A stretch of 64,000 bases of DNA from Coprinellus micaceus (GCA_951394405.1 OX596338.1:1364001-1428000), one strand, 5' to 3'. Positions 36,576-48,612 are shown, counted from the first letter of the stretch. A program made the numbers and translations. The notes: generated by a model from the sequence alone, not told the origin.

Positions 36576-39500
36576 ATGGCCTCAGATGCTGCTGCCGCAT
36601 TCGAGCAGGACATGCAAGATGTCACCGTCGGTATCATAGATGCTGCTTCGATGATGCCGGACATGGTTCCAAGCTTTCCACCATCCCTTGTCCATAACCC
36701 CCCACCCGCCCTCTTCCCTCCACCCCTCCTCCCCGGTGTGCAGACCGACCCCTCGTTTCTGGTCAAGGGAGAACAAGCGGACGGGTATTCTGCATCAATG
36801 CAGCTCCTCGACGACGCCACCCTCGCGTATATGAACGTCGCCATGGACGCCTCCCCCATGGAGGCTGTTGAGCCCTCAGGGTCTCTATCAGCCCTTGCTG
36901 CAGACTATGCAGCGGCGGAGATGGCTGCAGTTAACTCTGCAGCGGCAGCGTCTTTTTCTCTTTCCCTACAACCTGATTCGACGATGACATTAGAGAACCC
37001 CCCAACAGCTTTATCTACACCGTCTCCCCTCCCGATACTAGCTGGCGCAGCTCAGCCTTTGACATCGACTATCCAAGCCCCTTCGCCTCCTTTCAACCTC
37101 GGCGGCTCGTCGTCCCTAGTCGGGGCCCTCATTCCCTCAGCACCTTTGACAAGCCTCCCGCGAATCTCGAACTCGGTGTCGCCTGTACCGTTGACAGCCC
37201 AAGCTGCGCACTCCCCTGGTTCAATACCGACATCATATGTGAGCTCTGCTTCGCAGTCCCCAACGGCAACGAGTACAACCGCTTCTCAGTTAGTCCTGCC
37301 CCCGGCAGAAGCTGAGAACATCGTGATCAAGGACGAGGTGCCGATCGCAAGACAAAAGAAGGAAGTTGCGAACTTGTTGAATGCGTGAGTTATCATTGTG
37401 TACGTTGCCTCGTCTTATTGCTCATGATTACCTTTCGCATAGTTTGGCCAAGGACTTTTATCAAGCCGGTCAGGCAGTGGAGTGTCTGAATGGCCAGGAG
37501 GAACTTCCCGATGAGATCAAATCGCGCATTGCTAGTTTGTCCAGATTGGCAGCCCAACTGAGCATCTCAAGCGACAGTTCGCCACCACCGTCCCACTCCG
37601 TAGTACCAGCCCCTCCTACCGTGCCGCCTACCCCCCCAGCATCGGTTGGAGTTGGAACGGACCAGCATGGAGGGTATCCATTACCTCCGGTTGTGCCACC
37701 ATTTGACGCATTAGCACCCGATGGATCACGCAAGCGTGGACCATGCGAACTGGACGAATATCGGTCAGTCAAGGCTATGAAGCGGGAGCCTCCAGAAGAC
37801 CTTAGTCTTCCCCTTCCCGCCGAATCGCTGCCCCTGGACGTCTCAGCAGGATTTCCAGCGACTTCCGCTATACCCTCATCCCATGCGATACCTCCCATCT
37901 CAAGACCCCCATCTCCCCCAATACCCACGAGTTTCGCTGCAGCCGTCGCACAGTACACCATGCAGCCTCCTCAGATATTCCCGCCTGGTGCATCGACCGC
38001 CGTTCCTCTGCCGAATATCACTTTACCAGCGTCGGTTCCCCTTCCCCCAACACCGTCTGCATTTTCCAGTGGGCGGACAGGATGGGTAGATGGTAATACA
38101 GTTCAGAGCCGTCACCATCATTCCTTGTCTGCTGGTGCGATTCTCAATCCCATGCAGGCAATGCAGGTATGTCTCCATTCTTGTCTTGCCTTTATCGATG
38201 TACTCAAAAGCCGTCTGCCCCCGGAAAACAGATGCCGCCGGTACCTGTAACTTCATCGTCCTCATTTATATCTGGTCCCAACACCCCTATCACTACCCAC
38301 CCACCACCATTAGTTCGAACAGCGCGTTCGGGCTCAGTTAGCAGCCTCACATTCGACTCTCACGCCTTCTTCAATATCCCGGACAAAGTGACGGAGGTGC
38401 CCATAACGGGTCCCCGCAGCGGTCGATCCTCAGTAGCGGGCAGCTGGTACTTTGCTGGTGATACCTCCTCGTCGCCACCTAATACCTCTGAGGAACCGAG
38501 CACTACGAGAAACACTCCGAGCGACGATGGCGACGATGAATCCGGCTCGGATTCTGATGATGAAGTAACCGCATCCGCGAACAGGTCCACGACTCAATTG
38601 GTAAGGCCATGGACTATCGCTTGATGGACCCGCTCATCTCATCTCTTTTCCTAGTCTGCTACGGATGGATCTTCATCTGCGAATGCGTCATCCTCGCCGC
38701 AAGCGGATATTCCAGCAGAGTACCGCGCGGAAGTCGACCGCATTTTCTTTGAGTACCTGAACAACATATGCTCCAACTGTAAGTGCTTGCTTCGAATCCT
38801 GGGGCTTAACCTCAAGCTTATCACGCCTGCGCCGTAGTGGAAGCAAAGGACAGTAAAGGTGATCATATCCACCAGACGTTGATGGCCAAGAAGATGCAAC
38901 GTCTGGACGAGTCTCCCGACTTCCGACCCTTCAAGTTCCGCATCCAGGCCTTCACAACGGCATTCTTAGAAGAGGTGAATACTTTCCTCATATTCTGCCA
39001 GTTTCGCGGACCTCTGACGACACTGTATTTAGTTGGCGCGCCAGGGTTACACGGAAGACAAGATTCCGATGAAAAAGGTCTGTTTCTGTTCGACTTTTCA
39101 TTTCAACGCCTTTTCTCACGTCATGACGCACTTCCTTCAGATTCGTAACTACCTATGGCATCAACCCCACATCCTACGCTTCAACGAGGATGGAAAGAAG
39201 GCCAAGTCCAAGGGGAATCACATCTGGAACGTCGAGGCTCGGAAGCTGGCAGACAGCAGATGGGAGTTCCGGCCGTTCCACCGCAAACTTGCGGGTACCC
39301 CAACCGGTGTTGCCTACGTCGGGTTGAAGTGGTCATGGACGCCGAGAATATGGGACCCTCAGGCATCGTTTAATAACGTCCCAGTCCAATATAGTTCTCC
39401 AAACTTGCCGTCATGGCTCTCGTGGAAGGATGATCAGCTCCAGGGTGTCCCTCCCCCAGAGGCGGAATCCTGCACGGTCACTGTCGTGGCACAGGTGTGT

Positions 39501-40349
39501 TTGAACTCTTGCTGAATGACCGTGGTTATCGCTAACCCTTTGGAAGTACATCCACGACGGCGCCGAGGGGAACCTCGTCCGCTCATTCCCTATCACCATC
39601 GCTCCCGTCGGCGCAAACGACGCCGGGCAGTACCCCCGTTCTCGGCGTCCGTCGGCGGCGAGCGAGGTACCACGACGAAGCGCAAGCGACTCGGCCTTGT
39701 CATCTGCCCCGCAGAGGTGAGACATTTGAGGGCCCTGTCCAACCGTTGTTGACTTTCGTTGGCTAGATCAAAGGGCTCTGGTCGACTACCTAATGTCCCT
39801 GTACCTATCCCCAACGAGACTTCCTCGACCCGCGTTATTCGAGTGCTCCAAAATGTTGCTCAGCGGGTAACAGAAGAAGCCGAATCGCACAACGTTCCGC
39901 AGGCCGACTCGATGCAAGACATCGCCAAGCAGAAACACGTTATCGATCAGACTGTCGAGGCCATGGACAAGGAACTATCGGGTCATGGGCACCTAGCCTC
40001 GAAGCGGCTTGCCATTGCTGCTCAACAAGTCGTTATCCAGGCCGCTGCGAACGTTATCGCAGACCGGAACGTCTCCATTGGTCGCGCGCCCGTCGTCCCA
40101 AATAAAAGCACAGCAGTGCAGAGAGTATCGGTCGGCGAGCTTAGCGACGCTACCCATGATGCCATTGCAGCAGCAGTGAAATCGAATGGACCTGCCTCTA
40201 CAGACGTGGACATCATTGTTGCAGCTGCATCCATCTTGAAAGCGAAAGCTCCTGGGGTTGAGGCCAACCCTCCTCCCATCGCCCCGCCCAGGTCGATACC
40301 CTCGATGAACTTTGCCTCCAACCTATCCAGCCTTCCTGAGTTTCCGTGA
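36576..40349 (+). CDS. large Ser/Pro/Ala-rich protein with conserved basic core domain; putative regulator
   Basis: I do not recognise a named family. The start at 36576 gives MASDAAAAFEQDMQDVTVGI. The first 600 or so residues are low-complexity Ser/Pro/Ala, interrupted by one ordered helical segment (FYQAGQAVECLNGQEELPDE) and an acidic stretch (SDDGDDESGSDSDDEV). A structured core follows over several small exons: EYRAEVDRIFFEYLNNICSN, KMQRLDESPDFRPFKFRIQA, FTTAFLEELARQGYTEDKIP, IRNYLWHQPHILRFNEDGKK, AKSKGNHIWNVEARK, EFRPFHRKLAGTPTGVAYVG and LKWSWTPRIWDPQASFNN. A beta-like stretch (CTVTVVAQYIHDGAEGNLVR) and a long Ala-rich helical tail complete about 1,100 residues; the stop is at 40347-40349. 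The basic, aromatic core inside disordered flanks resembles a transcription regulator, but this is only inference. Confidence 0.8.
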
Positions 40350-40637
40350 CACATCTATGGACACGCTCTTTTCTGACCTTGGGCTTCTTTCTCAACTTCA
40401 CCTCTTTCTCGGATTCCTCTCTACCGTGTATTATTGTGTTGCCGTGTGCGAGATGGGGATGGGGATATATTTTGGTTTATCGGGTTTTCTTCTTTGGCGT
40501 TTGTGCAGGGAATGTCATGCTGGTTAGAGAGGCCACCTTGTCGATGTCGTTCATACTTGTGTCTGCCATACTCACTTCTCCCTTCCCTCCTCACTGACTG
40601 GCATTATCATTCTATATCATCAATCTGTAACAGTCTA

Positions 40638-43600
40638 TTATACGAAAATTGTATCGCATATCTCACAGGACAGAGCATCGGCGCCGTTGGAGAAGGTGCA
40701 TGCGCTGCAAGGCTTCGAATCCACGAGCATGACTGGGTCAGGGGTTGCAGCAGGAGAACTGGGCATCGAGGAATCCGTTGTCCATCCGGCACCTCCCAGG
40801 ACCGTCCCATTGAAGCCCCGGCCTTCGTCCCGAGGTTTCTTCCGCTCAGTCTCCGAGTCCGAAATACCGTCTACATCGATTTCCTCCGTTACATGGTGCA
40901 ATTCCAAAACGTCATGCACAAGGAGACCCAGGGATTCGGCGGTTGCCTCGTTGTCGTTAAGTTCCGCGCCATGGAGGAAGAGTTTCTGGTAAATTGTAGG
41001 TATTTCGTATACCTCGGAGATCTGTGGCACACCCAGAATAGACGCCCATTAGCACGATATACATCATGAAACGCATTGCGTCACGACGCGAGGTCGCAAC
41101 TCTATCTCCCCAGACAGCTAGACTCACCTGCACTTTCATTTCCTTGACAGAAGTCCCTTTGCGGACAGTGATTTTGCGCCGATCGCCTTGTTTCTTGCGA
41201 AGGCGCCGCGAATGACGAGTTGCAGAAGCGCCGTTGGATCGGGAGGGTTTACTGGAGCTCTCTTTTCCTGGCATCGGGCCTAATTGCACCACAATATCGG
41301 TAACGTCCCAGTACTTTTGCCTGACCAGAAACTTTGAGTACGTCGAAAGTCCGGGTAGGCCACTGCACTTTACCTCTTCATACGGCACTCCGAGCAGATA
41401 GGAATTTCTGGGTTGTACACCCCGTCATCATCCTTGTGTAACGCGATGAGCGGGCTAGCGGGGTACCTGTAACAAGAAGGCGGTAAATTTAGGCCTAAGT
41501 GTAACGGAAAACGTGAAAAACGCTCACAGTAACACGAGTTCGTCCCATTCATCCCTGCGTATGATTGTGATAGTGGACTCGGTTTCCTCTGAGCAATTTG
41601 GGTCGTACGAAAGCAGCGAATGGGACTCGCATAGAAATTGCGAGTTGTCAACTGCTGTTGGCCGAGGGTGCGACGTCGGACTGTCAACCCATCTCTTCCA
41701 AGCCCTGTAGAAGGTGCTTGGGATGATCGCACACAAGGGTGGTGAAGTCCCGGAGAAAAATGCATAGGTAATGCTATTCATGAACTTCAGTTTCGACTGA
41801 TCCACCCGGTGTATTAGCAACGAGGCATCCGAAAGAGGAGGTAGAAGACCGCATACCTTCTCTTCCTCGGCCTTTCTGCGTAAATCCTTCTTGTCTTCCT
41901 TCGAAATGCTGGCCTGGGCCTCGCAAACAGCGCAGGTCTCCGCTGCCGTAGACGGCGGTTGCCAGGATGGAAACACAGATAACAAAAGCTCCATGGCCTG
42001 TCGGCATTCATGAGTGTTTGCCGGGGAATTTAGGTGAGGGATGGCCCAACTATACCGTTCTCCCTATTTTCTTCCGATGGGACAAGCTGGGTGTCACCGC
42101 CCCGTGCTCACATACCACGTCGCCGCAGAAATTCGGAGCATCAGGTGGAGGATCTTCTTCGGAGTAGACATGCATTCGCGGTTTGTTTGACTTCCAGTCT
42201 AAAACGTTGTAAGCCATAACGGCGTAGAGAAGAACCAGAACCTCTAGTATCACCTTTCAGCCACTGCTTGGAAATCCAGAAACAATCGTTCGGATCCTCA
42301 TCCTGACTTCGCTCGAACTGTTCAAACTCCTTCACTAGGTGAGCGTGTCGTATTTCGTAGAGTCGCTCTGCAAAGAGGTGAGAGCCACTCGCTTGCAGAA
42401 GGCTCAAATTACCTTTGAATTCATGTGCGACACAGATATCACAGACGTCAGCGACTGTCAGTAATGGGTCAGGATCACAAAACGTTTTTGCTGTGATTTC
42501 CTCGTATGCTCTCTGTAAAATCGATTACTTCTCGCGGAAGGTGGCAGCGGTCATTTGAGCCTTACCCGTGAAATGACTTTTGTTTCGGCCGCCTTGTCGG
42601 GACACAACTTGTTGTGTTCACATAGAATCCCACCGTTCGAGATGGATCGCTTGGTGCATCCGGAGGGGTCATCCTGGAAAAGAGAGGCGACCCCTGCATA
42701 CCACGACTCCGATAACCAGGCACGGAGCCCTTGTTCGCTAACTACAATTGCATCCTAGGCTGGAGTTGAGTATGCTTCACATCCGAACCAATTACACTTA
42801 TTCTAACCTCCGCGCCCTCTACTGCTTGCCAGTGATGGTATATTGCTCGGACCCTCTGAAGTCTCTCCTCGAAGGCCGCCTTGGTCAAATCATCCCTACT
42901 GCAAATCAGTACGAAGCACGTTCACGGTTACAAAAGCCTTACTGCCGTTCGTATTCCTCGCAGGTCTCCTCGTGGGTGATATTCAGGTCGCTCACAACTT
43001 GCAATGCAGTCGCTGGAGGATCGCACGGGACGCAGCCTCTTCCATGGTCCTTCCTTGCGTAAACTAGCATGTAGGCATCTTTCGATGTGATGACCCTGCA
43101 CCGGTAGTCAGACATCGTTTTCTACCGGGCTATATCGCCTGAACCGCGTACCGGGGATTGGGCTGCGACGCTTTCGCGCACGGTGGGGCCCTATTTGAGG
43201 AAAATGATACAGCCTGAATACGAAGTCAGGAAGCCAAACTCACTCGTCACCGCTATCTTCAATCCGCCGCCGCTTTTTCGGACGTCCCTTGGGACTGGAC
43301 AGGGCGCATTAGTACCGAGTGGATCGACATGATGACTTGCTTTTAATCTTACCGTTTCTCTTTGGACGTCTCGGCAGCATCTTCCCCTCCCTTCGGGTGG
43401 TCCACGAGCGACGAAACTTTGGTGACAGTTTCATCGTTAAACTGGAACCAGGATGCCAATCTAATCCCATCGGTTAGAACGAGTTTCAAAGGGAACAAAA
43501 TGTGGGTCTTACTCAGTGTCATGCACCTGTGCTTCATAGTGGCCGTGATAGGCGCTGCTACCCTTGTGTAGCAGGATTCCACGCAGTTCATATATGCAAT

Positions 43601-45271
43601 CCTGCTGTAGGGCGCCCGGCACCTCGCTAGGAGTGGTTGTGTCGCGCCCTCCAAGAAACTGGCTCATGTCGAGAACGGTGGGAAAACTAATGGCATGCTT
43701 CTGCTTCTTGCGCTCCATGGTATCCAGATTGTATACGAAACGCAGCAAGGAGAAATGAAGCACTGGGGGCATTTGGCGGAGTTCCGTGAAGCGTGTTGCA
43801 TCTTGCAGGCTGTCGCATTTCGGGCAGTGGTACCTAATAGGTGTCAATGGCTCGTATATCGATAACTGCTCACTTGACCGACTTGTTATCCCCAGAGAGC
43901 ACTTCAGGTTCGAGAGAGGCCGCAATGCGTTCTTCCAGCCTGGAAGGACCCTATTATGACGGGTTTCATGAGTCTAGGGAGACCGTACTTCTCAAAATTC
44001 AACCACCTACATCGAAATTGACTTCTACCTCCAAGAAATTGGATGAGCGTTCCGACTTGTATTGGCAAGCATGGCAGTAGGTCCCATACACCTGGCTTCC
44101 CTGGAACTAGAGGTAAATCGTTTGTCAGCCGCCGTCAAAACTTTTGGAAATAGATGTGGAGATCCAGACCTGAGATTCTATTAGCATTTTAACGGCTGGA
44201 TCGGCCTGCTTCTTGAACTCGGCGTCAAGGTGTGACATGAACAATTTCGAGAACCTAGACATGCGTATAAGTACAATTTTGAAACGTCATGCAAGAGTCT
44301 GACTCTTGGGCATCTTGCTGTTCCGATGTTCGGAGTTGCAGACTCTCTACGAGCTTTGAGGGATTGAACACGCTTTCCTTACTCTCTTGTAAGGCGGCGA
44401 AGGTAACCTGTAGCTGAAAGATCGGGGAATCCTGGGGTGAATAGGTGAGCCTTTGCCCTCAGGGCTCGAAATTGAAACCTACCTTCAGGCGCTCCCGATC
44501 CCCCTCAGGTATCTCACATTGGTAGACGCCGTTTCTGAACGCTATGTCACGGAACCACACCTGCACTTTCCCAGTTAGTTCCCGGGTACACTATAGGGAT
44601 GCCGTAGAGAAGGATCCGTGCCTGTAACGATGAATTGGCGTAGCATGTCGCACCGAGATTCTTCGCAAGGCGCTCATTAGCTCAAGCCTCAGAGATAGAA
44701 TGAAAGAGGACAGATAGCTACCCTCAGTCCGACAGGAAGTTCGGGTTCGCGAGAGTTGAGGCGTGGGTCTTCTCCCTTTCGCCCCAATTTCTTGAGTACG
44801 CCCTTCACTTTCGCTATGCGTCAAGAAGACGGGGGTTAACGGGCATCCTATGAAGACTTGCATGTTCATCTGACCTGGATTCTCCCAAACATCTTGACCC
44901 AGGTAATTCAGACACCGAGGATTGCCTTTGCAGTTCTTCTTCGAACAGACGGGGGCCATCTCATCATCCGAAACTATGATGACATCCTCATCGGCGCTTG
45001 CTTGAGGGTGAGAAGACCCTGTAGCATCTGTAGTAGGTTTCGGAGCTGGGTACTTGTTCTCGCAGGCTGAGAACCCGCTTGTTGAAGTGAATCCGTAAGC
45101 AGCAAGTTGGTGGGTGCGAGTTATATTGTCCAGTGTCGTTACTTCGGTTCCGACCCAGGACCATGGTCCTGTAGTGTCCTTCAGCAAAGTGAATCGCTTT
45201 AGCATTTGCTCCGCTGGCGTTGCCTTCCCAGCAGGAGACGCGCGTCTCCTCCGCTTCGTTCCCATCGCCAT
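40638..45271 (-). CDS. ubiquitin-specific protease, USP48-like, with DUSP, UBL and RanBP2-type zinc finger
   Basis: Cysteine protease that removes ubiquitin from proteins. The start at 45271 gives MAMGTKRRRRASPAGKATPA. The USP48 hallmark CSKKNCKGNPRCLNYLGQDV comes next, then the Cys box NLGATCYANSSLQ (near 44640) and PIFQLQVTFAALQESKESVF. The finger-palm region has YHCPKCDSLQDATRFTELRQ and PPVLHFSLLRFVYNLDTMER. The His box is ELRGILLHKGSSAYHGHYEA, followed by WFQFNDETVTKV. Downstream is a DUSP-like region (CFWISKQWLKDWKSNKPRMH), further conserved segments (TITIIRRDEWDELVLLYPAS), a ubiquitin-like domain (KITVRKGTSVKEMKVQIYEI) and a C-terminal zinc finger (KPCSACTFSNGADALSCEIC). The catalytic residues are intact. 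More than a dozen short introns. Minor exon borders are uncertain. Confidence 0.9.
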
Positions 45272-45443
45272 TGGGGACTATATGCTGTCGACGTGTCGGT
45301 TGTTGGTGACGGGTGTTCTGGGCAGTTTCGTGAAAGCGCAATTGGCATCGAGGTTGGGGTCCAAGCGCCTACGCCAACGCCAGTTACTCCATTCGTCGCG
45401 GGTTCGTGACCGCGACGATGATGAGATGATGGCTTGAGCTCAT

Positions 45444-45451
45444 CATTCAGA
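45444..45451 (+). repeat. 8-bp target-site duplication, left copy
   Basis: CATTCAGA directly abuts the left terminal inverted repeat and is repeated exactly at 46140-46147 beyond the right terminus. An exact 8-bp direct repeat flanking inverted termini marks transposon insertion. Confidence 0.85.
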
Positions 45452-45486
45452 AGGACCCCCCAATACGCCTAGCTAACCCCGATCTT
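45452..45486 (+). repeat. left terminal inverted repeat of the transposon
   Basis: Starts AGGACCCCCC and ends ACCCCGATCTT. It pairs with the right repeat at 46105-46139, with mismatches only at element positions 11, 15 and 24. The first ten bases are perfect. Confidence 0.88.
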
Positions 45487-46104
45487 CATGCGACGAAAAT
45501 GAGCCGAAAAAATGGCTCAGCCCCGAGACTTATGTGACGAATTTTGATTAATGACCGACCCCCCTCCGATATATATGTGACGTTTTTGGGTCCGTCGCCA
45601 GCGACCTCTGATCTTTATGCGCCGAAAGCAGGAGGTCGGGTCGACCATCGCAGGGCGGCTGCGAGTTCAGATCTCGACCGTGGCTGCTAGACGGGCTGCT
45701 TTGGGCTGCAATAAAGATTGACCCTGTGGCGGCTTTCTCCAAGAGGGTGAAACGTGATTCGGTTAGGTATGGAATGGAGAGAGCGACACGATTAATATTC
45801 CCTCAGCGATTCGGCGGGATGTGGTGAATCCGAGTGCGACGATTAGTTCTTTCGCTTCCCCCGTGTCTATATTTCATCCTCCTCATTAGATCGTTGCGTT
45901 TGAATTCGTAGTGTGTTATAGTCGTGTCATTATACTCCTTTTCTCTCCCTTCCGACGACTTTTCGCCTTTATGCAGCGAATGCGGTACCCGTAGACGTCC
46001 GGTCAAACATGCGACGAAAAGTGTGCCGAACCCCGAGGTCCCGATACTTATGCGACGAAATTCCCACAAGTGGTCATGACGAATTTTGACGATTTTGGGA
46101 CTTA

Positions 46105-46139
46105 AAGATCGGGGTAAGCTAGGCATATAGGGGGGTCCT
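46105..46139 (-). repeat. right terminal inverted repeat of the transposon
   Basis: Inverted partner of 45452-45486, ending GGGGGGTCCT on the plus strand. It is followed at once by the second CATTCAGA copy. Confidence 0.88.
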
Positions 46140-46147
46140 CATTCAGA
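46140..46147 (+). repeat. 8-bp target-site duplication, right copy
   Basis: Exact CATTCAGA, identical to 45444-45451 at the other end of the element. Its perfect match suggests a fairly recent insertion. Confidence 0.85.
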
Positions 46148-46216
46148 GCATTCCGTACCGTTGGCCAGACGCCACCAACGTCGGCAACACCAACGAGAAG
46201 TCGAGAACGAGGAGCA

Positions 46217-48612
46217 ATGGATGAAAGGCCTCCCCCAGCTGCCCGTTCCTGGAAGAAGACCTTGCAGAAATTGAGAGAGCGGTTCAAACCCAAGAAGAAT
46301 GCCGCAGAATTACGGGTCCGCAGACGACGAACCATGATCCAGAAATTCCACCAGCGGTTGCCGTTCTTGAAGTGAGTGCACCCCCCTCAAGCGAATCGGC
46401 ACAAGGCTTAGCGAAATTAGAGTGTTGTTATTCCTAGCGGGATACCTTTGGATGGTCGCCATACCTTACCCTGACCTCGGACGAACGACATACATTGACG
46501 AAAACGCCTTGCAACCAGCTCAGGTAACGCAACTTTCCAAACGTCTGGCACGCGATGTAATAACGGTACTAGGTGTCTACGTACTGGGACTGGGCGGATG
46601 TGCACAACGCCGATAGATATCTGGGTGAGCTAGAGAGGTTGAGGGATAGGAATGCTTCTAGTGCCGAGTACGTGCCTACCTCCCCAGAAATGATACCTCT
46701 AACCGGTTTTATTAGGCTCGCTGAGTTCGTGAAGACAGAATTTCAGAAGAGCGGACTGCTGGCCGCAACTCAGAAATACACGTTCTCTCTTGCCAGTTCG
46801 GTATGTCAATGGTCGCAACCCTTGCTTTGTATGGGCGCTAATACCGAATCAGAATGTCACAGGGGTGAACGCGTATGCAGTCTCTTCATCTCCCAGAGCT
46901 TCAGGCAATGAAGCAATGGTGATTTCCGCCTCGTGGATTCGAAGACATGAAGGGGGTCCCGAAGAATTAAACCTGCGGGGTGTATCCACCATCCTGGCTC
47001 TCGCAAAGTACTTGAAAGGTGTGTCGATGCCCGTCTTTCAGAATCCATACAATACTCACAATATTCAAGGACACTCCATGTGGGCAAAAGACCTCATATT
47101 TGTGGTCAGTGATGGTTACCTTCACGGAATGCAAGCCTGGTTAGGGTCTTACCATGGCTCTAAACAAAAAAGTGCGTCTCATCTCTCATTTCCCACCACA
47201 GAGGTAGGGTAACACCGTGTAGACCTTCAAACCGAACAACTCCCTTACACCTCTGGAGTCATTTGGAACGCTTTGTCGATCGACTACGCTTGTCATTCAT
47301 TCTCTCACTTGGGCGTCTTCTACGGTGCGGATCATGTTCTTCCTGCTGACACCATCCTAAAAACCTTGTTCACAGAGGGCCTAAACGGAAGACTTCCAAA
47401 CCAAGACCTGATCAATTCCTTCGAACGCATATCCCGGTTTACGGGTGGGGTTCCTGTAGTCCTCTACGACCACGTCCAGAATTTCGTTCCGATTCCATGG
47501 CTCCCAAAGTCCATTGCAAACGACCGCACCATCCAAGCTTTCGCGCTGAAGGCCAAGAACGTCATTCGGCATGTTGGGTACCAAGGACCTGGCAGGCCCA
47601 GCGGCATCCACGGACTTTTTCATCCGTACGTACTGCTCGTTTACCTTTCGAACGCACCACGCCTCACCGGATTTCTTCAGGTACCGTATCGACGCCTTCA
47701 CGATCTATGCTGTATGTGCTCAAGGGCCTCATGGCTTCCATGCATTGGGACGGTACGTTTCCTTCAGGGCTCTTCTATATCTCTACTCACTACCAATATC
47801 CAGAGTAGTGGAGTCTACGTTGCGCACGATGAACAACCTTCTCGAGCGCCTTCATGCGTCATTCTTCTTCTACATCCTCACTGATGCGACATACTTTAAC
47901 AAGATCGGAAGTTACCTCCCCAGTGCCGTTCTGGTCAGTGTGGGTATGATGTTTCATGGCCTAGACATTTGGGTGATGTCAGGTTGGCGGCTCGACGAGG
48001 GGTCGCCTTCAGAAAAGGCATCTTTCCCTGGCCAAGAAGTCAGATGGGTCTCCCGGCAACGACCAGTCCTCCCTGCTCTAACCATTATGACTATCACACA
48101 CATTTTGGGAGCCTTCGTGTTTCTCTCCTTGTCCCTCGACAACTATCAGGTATGCAGTTTGACCATGACATACCACTGCCATGGTGCTGACTCGAATCTA
48201 GGCCTTGGCACCTGTCCTTTTTGCTCTTGCAGCGATTATCCCGTTGGCAGCACTGCTCTTGGGATCTCGACGCCATCCAGAGGTCGCCCCTGTGTCCACA
48301 GTCCTGAAAGCACTGAACTTGTGCTTCGCGTCTACCATCATTTCAGTAATATCAGTGCTCAACTTTTCTTTGGCGTTGCTATTAGCGATCGCATTGGGGA
48401 TACCTCTTGCTATTTCAACACCTTCGTTGAGGCTCGTACAATACCCCGCTTACATCCTCCTAGCCGCGGGGTGGCTACTTTTCTTACTCGAGCAAACCGA
48501 GTCGGCTTTGTGGAATTGGGAAGTCCTGTCGGTGTGGTTTGCACCTGTGGTATGTACTGTATACCTCCCACTTGTGTTACAGGCTGCTGTGGTCACTCTG
48601 CTCCCCCTGTAA
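46217..48612 (+). CDS. GAA1: GPI transamidase subunit Gaa1
   Basis: ER-membrane subunit of the GPI transamidase, thought to bring the GPI lipid to the proprotein. The start at 46217 gives a basic cytosolic leader (MDERPPPAARSWKKTLQKLR), then the first membrane helix LKVLLFLAGYLWMVAIPYPD across intron 1. The lumenal part has RTTYIDENALQPAQV, RLAEFVKTEFQKSGLLAATQ, AMVISASWIRRHEGGPEELN, GVSTILALAKYLK and HSMWAKDLIFVVSDGYLHGM of the M28-like fold. Then PGRPSGIHGLFHPYRIDAFT precedes a set of C-terminal helices including PALTIMTITHILGAFVFLSL, LAPVLFALAAIIPLAALLLG and LVQYPAYILLAAGWLLFLLE. I end the protein at 48612 by reading through to VYLPLVLQAAVVTLLPL, a hydrophobic end expected for Gaa1. Its promoter contains the transposon. 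About nine introns. Confidence 0.91.

Larger units (their letters stand above)
45452..46139. mobile_element. 688-bp non-autonomous DNA transposon (MITE-like, hAT-type target duplication)
   Basis: Both ends are inverted copies: the left runs AGGACCCCCCAATACGCCTA and onward, and the right, read inward on the other strand, runs AGGACCCCCCTATATGCCTA and onward. Over 35 bp (45452-45486 and 46105-46139) there are three mismatches. The element is flanked by the exact 8-bp duplication CATTCAGA. Eight-bp duplications are typical of hAT elements, though some other families also make 8-9 bp. There is no transposase: the only long frame inside is uninformative, so it must have been moved in trans. The subterminal regions repeat the motif ATGCGACGAAA and close variants. 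It sits in the shared promoter of the divergent USP48-like and GAA1 genes. Confidence 0.87.

Noticed and set aside
45803..46126. 107-codon minus-strand open frame inside the transposon
   Set aside because: It overlaps the right terminal inverted repeat and has no transposase residues, so it is likely chance.
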